Of a stretch of DNA of 64,000 nt, positions 33,705 to 41,583 are shown in pieces (the first letter of the stretch is position 1; each line of letters starts with the position of its first letter). The notes beneath the pieces are model-generated. The model was not told the origin of the DNA and did no database searches. It saw only the letters and a list, made by a program, of their open reading frames with translations. The stretch is from DASTFY01 sp963813375 (GTDB lineage: Bacteria > Actinomycetota > Acidimicrobiia > Acidimicrobiales > Ilumatobacteraceae). A program made the translations under genes and the position numbers. The stretch spans positions 62,001 through 126,000 of the forward strand of contig CAWEYT010000019.1 of NCBI GenBank assembly GCA_963813375.1, written 5' to 3'.

Positions 33705-35627
33705 TCAGGCCGGCGCGCCGCGGACGAGGGCGCGGGCCCGGATGAGCTCGGCCACCGACCAGGCCTGGAACGGGCAGCCGGTCGTCTGGTGCGGCGGGTG
33801 CGCATCGGCCGTCTCCGACACCGAGCCCAACCCCCACTCGGCGAGGTGGTCCTCCAGACCGTCCAGCAGACCGTCCGCCGTGCCGCCGGTGCGCAGCACC
33901 GCCTCGACGTAGGGCCCGATCAGCCACGGCCACACCGTCCCCTGGTGGTAGGCCTCGTCGCGTTCGGCCGGCCCGCCCCGGTGATGGCTCCGATAGCGGG
34001 GATCGGCGGGGGCCAGCGAGCGCAGGCCGAGCGAGGTCACGAGCGGCCCGCACGCCGCCACGATGGTGGCGTCCACGAGCGGACCGTGGGGGAGCGAGGC
34101 GGCCAGGAGCTGGTTGGGCCGGACGGACCAGTCGTCGCCGAGCGGCCCGTCGACGACGTCGGCCAGTCCGGCGCGCCCGGACGAGCGGAACCGGGCCGAG
34201 AACGAGGCCCGGGCCCGCGCCTCCGCGGCCGCCACCGCCGCGCTGTCCCGGCCGACCCGGGCGAGCAGGCCGGCGATGGCCGCCAGGCCGTTGATCCACA
34301 GGGCGTTGACCTCGACCGCCTTGCCGGCTCGGGGCGTGACCGGGCGGCCGTCGACCCGGGCATCCATCCAGGTCAGCGCCCACCCGTCGGCGCCCTGGGT
34401 GAGAAGGCCGTCGCCGGGATCGACGCCGATCCCGAAGCGGGTGCCGGCCATGTGGTGGTCGAACACGCTGAGCAGGTCGTCGGCCAGGGCCGCCGCGAGG
34501 TCGTCGTCGCCGGTGAGGGCCACGTGGCGGTCGAGCGCGTGCAGGAACCACAGCGTGCCGTCGACGGTGTTGTACTCGGTCCCGCCCGCGTCGGCCGTGT
34601 TGGCCAGCATCCCCTCCGAGAGCGAGTCCGCGGCGCGCAGCAGCAGGCGGCGGCCTTCCTCCGCCCGACCGGTGGCCAGGAGCAGACCCTCGTAGGAGGT
34701 CATGGTGTCGCGGGACCAGTCGCCGAACCACGGGTAGCCGGCGACGACGGTCGGTCCCTCGACGACGAGCTGGTCCGCGGCGAGGGCGAGCTGCGCGCCG
34801 GCCGGGTCGTCGGCCCCCGCGGCGATGGTCACCGCCGTGGCCCGGTCCGCGGCCGCGTCGACGATGGCGCCGGCCGGCGGCGGCGACGCGGCGAGATCGC
34901 CCGCCCAGGCCACGACGTCGACCGCGTCACCCTGGTCGAGCTCGGCGACGAAGCGGCCGGCGAACCAGAGGTCCTCGACGGCGTTCAGCCCGCGAGCCGC
35001 CTCCTCCCGCGCCCGCACGCCGCGGTACCAGCTCCCGTCCGGCTCGAAGCCGGGCCCGCTCACCCGGTAGGCCTGCTCGAACGTGAAGCCGTCGGCGGTG
35101 ACCTCGACGGACGGTGGCCCGTTGCCGAAGCGCTCCCCGTGGACGTCCCTCCAGGTGCACAGCGCCTCCAGCTCGAGCCGCACGGGATGCGGCGCCCGCA
35201 CGGCGCGGTGGACGATGCCGATGGCGGGCCGGCCGTGCACCATGGCCAGCTCCCGCTCGATCACGACCTCGCCCAGGTCCCAGCGCCAGCTGGGGATCCC
35301 GTTGCGCAGCGCGAAGCCCGACAGCAGCCGGTAGCCCGCCGGCGAGAGGGTGCCGTCGGCCCACTCGTGGGTCGCCAGCCTGATGCGCTGGTCACCGATC
35401 ACGGCCACCGGGTCCAGGGAGGCGAGCGCCAGGTGCCGGCCGATGGGCGGCTCGGTGGCCACGACGAGCAAGCCGTGGTACCGGCGGGTGCGCAGGCCCG
35501 AGACCGTGCCCATCCCGTAGCCGCCCAAGCCGTCCGCCACCAGCCACTCCCGCCGGCTCGCCGCCTCCAGGCTCCCGCAGACCTGGCGGCCGGCGGTGAG
35601 TGCGGGTGCTAGGTCACCGGAGCGCAC
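33705..35627 (-). CDS. Glycogen debranching enzyme (GDE_N/GDE_C type)
   Basis: A 640-residue two-domain enzyme. The N-terminal domain starts EWLVADGLGGYGMGTVSG and has RRYHGLLVVATEPPIGR; the C-terminal catalytic barrel has GYPWFGDWSRDTMTSYEGLL, TADAGGTEYNTVDGTLWFLH, TWMDARVDGRPVTPRAGKAV and YHQGTVWPWLIGPYVEA with the acidic catalytic residues of this family. It hydrolyses alpha-1,6 branches of glycogen. The GTG at 35627 overlaps the PAP2 stop by 19 bases. A second, different debranching-type enzyme is at 4980-7189. Unlike that one, this gene is unbroken. Confidence 0.92.
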   Translation of the reverse strand: MRSGDLAPALTAGRQVCGSLEAASRREWLVADGLGGYGMGTVSGLRTRRYHGLLVVATEPPIGRHLALASLDPVAVIGDQRIRLATHEWADGTLSPAGYRLLSGFALRNGIPSWRWDLGEVVIERELAMVHGRPAIGIVHRAVRAPHPVRLELEALCTWRDVHGERFGNGPPSVEVTADGFTFEQAYRVSGPGFEPDGSWYRGVRAREEAARGLNAVEDLWFAGRFVAELDQGDAVDVVAWAGDLAASPPPAGAIVDAAADRATAVTIAAGADDPAGAQLALAADQLVVEGPTVVAGYPWFGDWSRDTMTSYEGLLLATGRAEEGRRLLLRAADSLSEGMLANTADAGGTEYNTVDGTLWFLHALDRHVALTGDDDLAAALADDLLSVFDHHMAGTRFGIGVDPGDGLLTQGADGWALTWMDARVDGRPVTPRAGKAVEVNALWINGLAAIAGLLARVGRDSAAVAAAEARARASFSARFRSSGRAGLADVVDGPLGDDWSVRPNQLLAASLPHGPLVDATIVAACGPLVTSLGLRSLAPADPRYRSHHRGGPAERDEAYHQGTVWPWLIGPYVEAVLRTGGTADGLLDGLEDHLAEWGLGSVSETADAHPPHQTTGCPFQAWSVAELIRARALVRGAPA

Positions 35628-36466
35628 GACTCGTCGTCCTGGCTGGTGACCGCCTGCGACCCCTGGGTCCGAGCGGGAGCACCTGGTCCCCGCTTGAGCG
35701 CCGCCACCGGGTGCCAGCGCTGTGCGAAGAGGGCCGCGGCCAGGAGCAGAGCGGCCAGGAGCCCGTCGACCCAGTAGTGGTTGCCGGTGGCGACGACGAC
35801 CCAGCAGGTGAGGATCGGGTGGGCGAGGATCACCCACCGCCACCTGCTCTCGCTGACCATGACGGCGCCGATGCCGACGAGGAGCGCCCACGCGACGTGG
35901 ACGGACGGCAGTGCGGAGAGCTGGGCGGCGATGCCGGTGCCGATGGGTCCGTAGACGGACTGGTGGTAGAGCAGTGGGGTGTCGATGACCCCCAGCTCGG
36001 GGATGAGCCGCGGGGGCGCGACGGGGATGAGCTGGATCAGGAGGCAGGCCCCGGTGGTGATGGCGAGCGCGTTGCGGAGCTGCGGGTAGCGCGGCCGGTG
36101 CCGGACGAACAGCCACACCAGGAACAGGATCATCGCCGGCACATGGGCGGCCGCGTAGTAGACGTTGGCGAACTGCACGATCAGCGGGTGGGGCAGGATC
36201 ATCTGCTGGACGGTGACCTCGCTGGGCAGGTGCCAGGCCCGCTGGAGGTCCCACAGCCAGCGCCCCCGCCACATGGCGCCGTCGAGCTGCATGAGCGAGA
36301 GCTTGTTGGCCAGCCGCCACACCGCGTAGAGCGTGAACATGATGGCCAGCTCGCGCGCGAACGCCGAGACCACCATGGCCCAGCGGACGGTGAGGGGCCG
36401 GAGGGCGACCACGACGGCGACGAGCAGGAAGACCGCCATCGCCGCCGGTTCCCACTCCAGCCACAT
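35609..36466 (-). CDS. PAP2-superfamily membrane phosphatase / inositolphosphotransferase-like
   Basis: A 285-residue polytopic membrane protein with about six helices. The PAP2 active-site blocks are ALPSVHVAWALLVGIG (SxxxH) and ATGNHYWVDGLLAAL (GxHxxxD), preceded by LIPVAPPRLIPE. The arrangement is that of the Aur1/Ipt1-type branch (inositol phosphate or lipid phosphate transfer). The ATG at 36466 is preceded by AGGA and followed at once by the first hydrophobic helix; the upstream in-frame sequence is basic and not conserved-looking. It overlaps the debranching gene, so the two are coupled. Confidence 0.85.
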   Translation of the reverse strand: MWLEWEPAAMAVFLLVAVVVALRPLTVRWAMVVSAFARELAIMFTLYAVWRLANKLSLMQLDGAMWRGRWLWDLQRAWHLPSEVTVQQMILPHPLIVQFANVYYAAAHVPAMILFLVWLFVRHRPRYPQLRNALAITTGACLLIQLIPVAPPRLIPELGVIDTPLLYHQSVYGPIGTGIAAQLSALPSVHVAWALLVGIGAVMVSESRWRWVILAHPILTCWVVVATGNHYWVDGLLAALLLAAALFAQRWHPVAALKRGPGAPARTQGSQAVTSQDDESCAPVT

Positions 36467-36509
36467 CGGCCGGGATCCTATTCGTGCGTCCTGCGGGTCC
36501 CTACTGCCG

Positions 36510-37082
36510 TCAGCCCTGGAGGTGGCCGGCGTCGTTCCAGAGCGCGATGACCGGCGCGCCGCGGTCCCGGCCGAGGATCGACACCGTGCACGGCGACAGG
36601 AGGAGGGCACGGCCCACGGCGTGGCCGAGGCCCAACCAGCGGGCCGTGAGCACGCGCAGCAGGTGGCCGTGGGCGAACACCGCCACGTCCCCGTCGACCG
36701 GGAAGCGCTCGATCACCCGCTCCACCCGTGCCGCCACGTCCTCGAAGTGCTCGCCCTTCGGGACCCCCTCGCTGAACAGGTCCCAGCCCGGACGCTCGCG
36801 GTGGATGTCCACCGTGCGCCGCCCCTCGTAGTCGCCGTAGTCCCACTCCATCAGGTCGGGCTCGTAGGTGGCGTGGTCGCCGAGGCCGGCGTGTCGACAC
36901 GTCTCGCGCGCCCGTGTGAGGGGGCTGCACCACACCTGGGCGAAGGTGAACGCGCGGAGCCGCACCCCGACGGCCTCCGCCTGCCGCGCGCCCTCGTCGA
37001 GCAGGGGCAGGTCGGTCCGGCCCGTGTGCCGCCCCGCCCTCGACCACGCCGTCTCGCCGTGCCGGACCAGCACCACCCGCAT
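36510..37082 (-). CDS. Histidine phosphatase family protein
   Basis: A 190-residue phosphoglycerate-mutase-like phosphatase. The phosphohistidine motif is VLVRHGETAWS at the N-terminus, followed by SPLTRARETCRHAGL, EWDYGDYEG and the second catalytic histidine in VAVFAHGHLLRVLTARWLGL. It dephosphorylates small molecules; substrate unknown. Start at 37082 (MRVVLVRHGE) matches the family; an ATG at 37100 is six codons upstream. It is divergent from MmcQ, with 49 bases between starts. Confidence 0.9.
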   Translation of the reverse strand: MRVVLVRHGETAWSRAGRHTGRTDLPLLDEGARQAEAVGVRLRAFTFAQVWCSPLTRARETCRHAGLGDHATYEPDLMEWDYGDYEGRRTVDIHRERPGWDLFSEGVPKGEHFEDVAARVERVIERFPVDGDVAVFAHGHLLRVLTARWLGLGHAVGRALLLSPCTVSILGRDRGAPVIALWNDAGHLQG

Positions 37083-37131
37083 CCGGTCATCGTGGCCCAT
37101 CAAGAGCGGCGGCGGCGCGATGCTGGCCGGC

Positions 37132-37584
37132 ATGAAGCCGGCTGACGAGGCGCTGGCGGTCCGCCTGCGGGCCATCTGCACCGCCCTCCCCGAGGTGACC
37201 GAGCGCTTGAGCCATGGCGCGCCCACGTGGTTCGTGCGGGGCAAGACGACCTTCGCCACGCTCTGGACCCACGGTCACCACCAGGACGACTTCCCCCACC
37301 TCGTGTGCGCCGCTCCGCCCGGGGTCCAGGCCGAGTTGGTCGACGCGGAGCCGGACCGCTTCTTCCGTCCGCCCTACGTGGGCGGACGGGGCTGGATCGG
37401 TCTACGGCTCGACGTCGGCCTCGACTGGGACGAGGTGGCCGAGATCTGCGAGGAGGCGTACCGGGTGGTGGCGCCCAAGCGGCTCGTCCAGCAGCTCGAC
37501 ACCGATCGGGCCGGATCGGAAGACGACGGGGCTCAGACCGGGCCGGCGAACGGCTCGAGCACGGCCAAGATCTCCTCACCGTAG
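37132..37584 (+). CDS. MmcQ/YjbR-family protein
   Basis: A 150-residue protein of the CyaY-like fold MmcQ/YjbR family: LPEVTERLSHGAPTWFVRGK, FATLWTHGHHQDDFPHLV, RFFRPPYVGGRGWIGLRLD and WDEVAEICEEAYRVVAPKRL. Members are often called DNA-binding, with little experimental support. Start is ATG 37132 or 37120. The last 17 residues overlap the convergent helicase gene by 52 bases and look non-conserved, so the natural end may be earlier if a base is wrong there. Confidence 0.82.
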   Translation: MKPADEALAVRLRAICTALPEVTERLSHGAPTWFVRGKTTFATLWTHGHHQDDFPHLVCAAPPGVQAELVDAEPDRFFRPPYVGGRGWIGLRLDVGLDWDEVAEICEEAYRVVAPKRLVQQLDTDRAGSEDDGAQTGPANGSSTAKISSP

Positions 37585-40191
37585 GCGTCCAGCTTCGTGG
37601 GACCGATGCCCGGCAACGCCCGCAGACTCGCGCAGCGAGGCCGGCCGGGCGAGGGCGATGCCCTGCAGGTGGCGATCCGACAGCACGACGTAGGCCGGGA
37701 ACCTTGTCCTTCCGCGAGCGCTCCAGCCGCCAGGCCCGCAGTGCCGCTTCGGGTGCTTCGGCCTCCGGGGGGAGCGGGTCGAGAGCGGCCCGGGCCTTCG
37801 GCTCGGCCGCGGCCGGCCGGGCGCGTCCGGGCGCCTCCATCGGGATGCGAGGGGCGACGCCGGTCAGCTCGTCCAGGAACGGCGACGGGCGGGTGACGTC
37901 GGCCAGCACGACGGCCTGGCGGCGGGCCCGGGTGATGGCGACGTGCAGCACGCGCCGCTCCTCCTCGACGTCGGTGGCCAGCCGGTGGGGCACGAGCCCG
38001 GCGGTCACCCCGAACACGGCCACCCGGTCCCACTCCTGGCCCTTGACGCGGTGGATCGTGGAGAGCGTGACGCCTCCCGGCGTCGTCTCCCGGTGGAACA
38101 CCGTCCGCAGCCACCCTTCGAACGTCCGAGGGTCCGGGTGCAGGTCCGCCACCTGGGTCAGGGCCTCGAGATCGTCGAGGTGGCTCGAACCGCCCTCGGC
38201 GGCGTTCGAGGAATCCAGCAGCCCCATGGCGCCGCCCAGCCCGATCCGGTCCCTGACGACGGCCAGGGCCTCACGGGTGGTGCCCGACTGCACGGCGTCG
38301 GTCACGAGCTGCAGATCGTCGGCGAGCGCCAGGACCTTGGTGGCCACCTTGGTGTCGTCGAGCCGGTCGGCGATGGCGCGGAGACCGGCGATGTCGAGCC
38401 GGCCCCGGAGCCACTTGGGGAACCACTGCGGGAAGCCCCGTGACGGCCGGCGATAGACCTCGACCACGTCGTCGCCCGCGAAGCCCTCGGGATGCGCGCC
38501 GATGCGGAGGTAGGCCAGCGCCGCTCTGACCCCCGTGCGGTCCAGCACGTCCGGCCGTAGCACCGAATCCACCGCGATGCCGGCTTCGGCCAGCGCCACG
38601 TGCGGCGCCAGCAGCAACGAGTTGACCCGAGTGAGGACGGCGATGCCGTCGGTGGTGACCCCGGGCTCGGTCAGCCAGCCCTGCACGATGCCGGCGAGCG
38701 CCCGGGCGCCGTCCTCCGGCGGGTGCCGCTGCACGCTGAGTGCACCGGGGTCCCGAGAGACGTCCGCCCCGGGCCGGATCACCTTCGCCACCCGCCGGTC
38801 GTTGTAGGAGAGCAGGTGGCGGGCCGCGTCGACGACGGCCGCGGGGCACCGGTAGTTGACCTCGAGCGGGTGGTCGGCCGCGCCGGGGAACAGGCGGGCG
38901 AAGTCCAGGAGGAACGCCGGGTCGGCGCCGGCGTGGCCGTAGATGACCTGGTCGTCGTCGCCCACGCCGAACACGTCGAGACCGGGCGCGGCCAGCAGGC
39001 GGAGCAGCAGCACGTGGGCCGGCGTCAGGTCCTGCAGCTCGTCGACGAGCAGGTGGCGGCACCGGGCCTGGGCCAGCCGCCGCCGCTCACCGTCGCGCAG
39101 CAGGAGGTCGACGGCGCCGTACACCTGCTCGTCGAAGTCGACGGTGCCGGCTTCGGCCAGACGCCGGCGGTACGGGATCGAACGCGGCGGCCAGGCCGGG
39201 GACGTCGTCGCGCTCGGCCTCCACCTCCTCCGGATCGCGCAGACCGAGGCGGGCCAGCGACAGCGCCTCGAGGTACGGACCGATGGGGTCGGTGTTGAGC
39301 CGGCGGCGCTGGGCGGGCACCAGCTCCGCGACCAGCCGGCGCACCTCGCGCTCGTCCAGCACGCGGGCGCCCGCCCGTGGGCCTCGGCCAGGAGGGCGTA
39401 CCCGAGGGCGTTGAGCGTCTGCGACACGGGGCCGGAACTCGGTCGTGCGGGCCTCCATCTCCTGCTGGGCCCGCTTGTTGTAGGCCACCGCCAGCACGCA
39501 CTCCCGCTCGAAGCCCCGGTCGACGACCAGGTGGCGGAGCCGCTCCGTCAGCACGCGCGTCTTGCCCGAGCCCGCCGGCGCGATCACCCGCGCCGGACCG
39601 GTCCCGTGGGCGACGGCGGCGAGCTGGTCGGGCGCCAGGTCGGCGACGGGCGCCGCCGGCTCCGGGACGACGGTGAGCCGGCCCAGCTCGACGGAGTCGG
39701 CGTGGACGACGCCCGTGTCGTCGAGCAGCCCGAAGCACGTCCGTGGCCCGCCGTCCACCCATGCCCGCTGACCGCCGGGCAGCTCGACGTCGCCCGGCCC
39801 GCTGGCTCCGCCGTCAAGGGCACGTGCGCCCAGCCGCTCGGCCTTGCGGCCCCACCACCAGACGGGCGGCCCGTCGCGGGCGTCGTAGGTGTTGGCCCAG
39901 ACGAGGAAGTGCAGCCGGTCCAGCCAGGGCTCGAACCACGGCCCGAGCTGCCAGGGCCGCTCCTCCCACGTCTCGGGGGCGCGGAAGGATGCGGGGTCGA
40001 CGCCGAGCTCCACCACCACGGGCTGGCGGGTCAGCCAGGCCTCGTGCAAGGCGGCGACGGCGGTGGCCGGAGCGCCCACGCGCAGCGGCATCGATGCGCA
40101 CGACCGGCGCGCCGGCCCAGGCGTCGGGGACCGTGCCCCCGGCGCGCACCACCACGCCCCGGCCGAGGGCAGACGGGCCGGGCGCGGGCAT
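37533..40191 (-). CDS. UvrD/PcrA-type helicase with N-terminal extension and HRDC end (six frame breaks)
   Basis: A superfamily 1A helicase of about 880 residues. An N-terminal part of some 190 residues (EERPWQLGPWFEPWLDRLH, LVWANTYDARDGPPVWWWG) precedes Walker A APAGSGKTRVLTERL. Then VAYNKRAQQEME, Walker B HLLVDELQDLTPAH, GVGDDDQVIYGHAGAD, VNYRCPAAVV, STIHRVKGQEWDRVAVFG and VAITRARR. After the breaks are repaired the C-terminus is an HRDC domain (YVVLSDRHLQGIALA, LRALPGIGPTKLDAYGEEIL), as in mycobacterial UvrD2. Breaks at about 40090, 39425, 39370, 39180, 37695 and 37627; five of six are one extra base. Start ATG at 40191. Confidence 0.88.
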
Positions 40192-40285
40192 GGCGGGGAC
40201 CTTACGTGCGCCCTGTGCCAGGGTCGGGTGAGGGTGCGCGCCCGCTCCCCGACTGCGGTGATCGCCGGGCCGCGTCACATGCCGC

Positions 40286-40334
40286 ACGGAGGTGTCAGAT
40301 CGTGACATCCGATGTCGCATCGCGACACCTCCGT
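40286..40334. promoter_or_regulatory. Nested palindromes in the helicase/FadR intergenic
   Basis: A 49-base dyad centred on 40310: outer arms ACGGAGGTGTC (40286-40296) and GACACCTCCGT (40324-40334), inner GACATC-C-GATGTC (40304-40316). Overlapping it are TGTCA-N5-TGACA (40293-40307) and GTCGC-ATC-GCGAC (40314-40326). It lies between divergent genes, so a terminator is unlikely and a multi-site operator is favoured. The rest of 40192-40460 holds no gene. Confidence 0.6.
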
Positions 40335-40393
40335 TCGTGGGGTGACAGCGGACGGCTTGTGTCACGCTTGGGTGCTTCACTTGGCTGCGGGTG

Positions 40394-40422
40394 GTGACAC
40401 AGCCGGTGGTGCGAGCTATGGT
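40394..40422 (+). promoter_or_regulatory. Promoter of the FadR-type gene
   Basis: GTGACA (five of six to TTGACA) at 40394-40399, a 17-base spacer and TATGGT at 40417-40422. The -10 overlaps the FadR-type operator, and the -35 overlaps a TGTGTCAC half-site in reverse (40394-40401) that is matched by a direct copy at 40358-40365. Confidence 0.55.
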
Positions 40423-40437
40423 CTGACCATCAGTCCA
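40419..40437 (+). promoter_or_regulatory. FadR/GntR-type operator, copy 1
   Basis: TGGTCTGACCATCAGTCCA; its core ATGGTC-T-GACCAT (40418-40430) is a perfect 13-bp palindrome of the TGGTNNNACCA type known for FadR-subfamily regulators. It covers the -10 of the regulator's promoter, which predicts autorepression. A second copy with 17 of 19 identical bases is at 52706-52724. Confidence 0.75.
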
Positions 40438-40460
40438 TTTGCGATCCCGCGCGCCGGCAC

Positions 40461-41174
40461 GTGACCCTCTCCACCTCCTTCGGGCCCGTCGAGCGGCGGA
40501 CCGTCGCGGACGAGATCAGGGAGCGCATCGCCGACTCGATCCGCTCCGGCGAGCTCCAGGCCGGGGAGCGCCTGCCCGCCGAGCGGCAGCTGTGCGAGCA
40601 GTTCCAGGTGGCGAGGACCTCGGTGCGGGAGGCCATCCAGGGCCTCGTGTCCGTCGGCTACCTCGAGCGGCGCGGCAACCGCCCCTACGTGGCCGAGCGG
40701 CTCCCCGAGGTGACCCTCGACGACGACGGGCGCAAGCGCACCGTCCGGGAGCTGTTCGAGACGCGGCGGGTGATCGAACTGCAGCTCGCCGAGCTGGCCT
40801 GCGAGCGGGCGACGGCGCAGGAGCGGGCCCGGATCGTCGACGTGGCGGCCAGCTTCCGACCCGGCATGGCGCTCGACGACTTCCGCCGCCAGGACAGGGC
40901 ATTCCACTCCGCCATCGCCGACGCCTGTGGCAACTCACTGCTCAACGAGCTGTACCGCAAGGTCCTGCACTCGCTCTTCGAGTCCGATGCCTTCGCGTCG
41001 CTGCTGTTCGCCCGCCCGAACCGGGCCGAGGTGTCGGCCCTCGTGGCGAGCGCCGGCCGCCAGCACCAGGCCATCGCCGCCGCCATCGAGGCGGGTGATC
41101 CCGTGGCGGTCGTGGCGGCGACCGAAGAGCACCTGTCCGACGTGGAGGAGCGCATGCTCAAGAGGCTGGTCTGA
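40461..41174 (+). CDS. FadR-subfamily GntR regulator
   Basis: A 237-residue repressor: N-terminal winged helix (LPAERQLCEQFQVARTSVRE, residues 38-60; GLVSVGYLERRGNRPYV) and a C-terminal all-helical FCD domain with the metal or ligand histidines in DRAFHSAIADACGN, RQHQAIAAAIEAGD and EEHLSDVEERM. FCD regulators answer to small acids of the pathway they control. It heads the cluster to 51327 and is probably the owner of both 19-bp operators. The GTG has no Shine-Dalgarno. Confidence 0.92.
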   Translation: MTLSTSFGPVERRTVADEIRERIADSIRSGELQAGERLPAERQLCEQFQVARTSVREAIQGLVSVGYLERRGNRPYVAERLPEVTLDDDGRKRTVRELFETRRVIELQLAELACERATAQERARIVDVAASFRPGMALDDFRRQDRAFHSAIADACGNSLLNELYRKVLHSLFESDAFASLLFARPNRAEVSALVASAGRQHQAIAAAIEAGDPVAVVAATEEHLSDVEERMLKRLV

Positions 41175-41178
41175 ATCG

Positions 41179-41583
41179 ATGCCCGCCGACCCCGTCCAGT
41201 TCGACCCCGGCGCCCAGCACGTGTACTTCCTCGACGACGAGGCCTTCAGCGAGACCGACCGCCCGGGCTTCCGGCGCCGGGTCGTGACCGGCGAGAGCCT
41301 GCAGATGTGCTTCTGGCGCATCAAGGGCGGCGCCACCGGCTCGTTCCTCCACCACCACGTCGACAACGAGCAGCTCGGCATCGTCATGCGGGGCAAGCTC
41401 GACTTCCGCATCGGCGGACCGGACGTCGAGGAGCGCGTCGTGCTCGGTCCCGGCGAGGTGTACCTGGCGCCGCGCGAGGTCTGGCACGGGGACAGCGTCT
41501 TCATCGGTGACGACGAGTACGGCGAGTGCTGGATCCTCGACGTGTTCGCCCCACCGCGCGACGACCTGCGAGGCGAGGGATGA
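41179..41583 (+). CDS. Cupin-domain protein
   Basis: A 134-residue single cupin. Motif 1 is GSFLHHHVDNEQLGIVMRGK with two histidines and a glutamate-like position; motif 2 is PGEVYLAPREVWHGD. Metal binding is expected. Its place between the regulator and hydantoinase A (ATGA overlap with hyuA) suggests a pathway enzyme or accessory protein rather than housekeeping. No closer family is recognised. Confidence 0.82.
   Translation: MPADPVQFDPGAQHVYFLDDEAFSETDRPGFRRRVVTGESLQMCFWRIKGGATGSFLHHHVDNEQLGIVMRGKLDFRIGGPDVEERVVLGPGEVYLAPREVWHGDSVFIGDDEYGECWILDVFAPPRDDLRGEG

Noticed and set aside
33642..35612. Very long open frame on the plus strand opposite the debranching enzyme
   Set aside because: It is the mirror of a GC-rich coding strand: composition is Arg/Gly/Ala/Val-rich with no motif, whereas the minus strand carries clear GDE blocks. 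The same holds for 5305-6837 plus, 49344-51191 minus and 10998-12749 minus.
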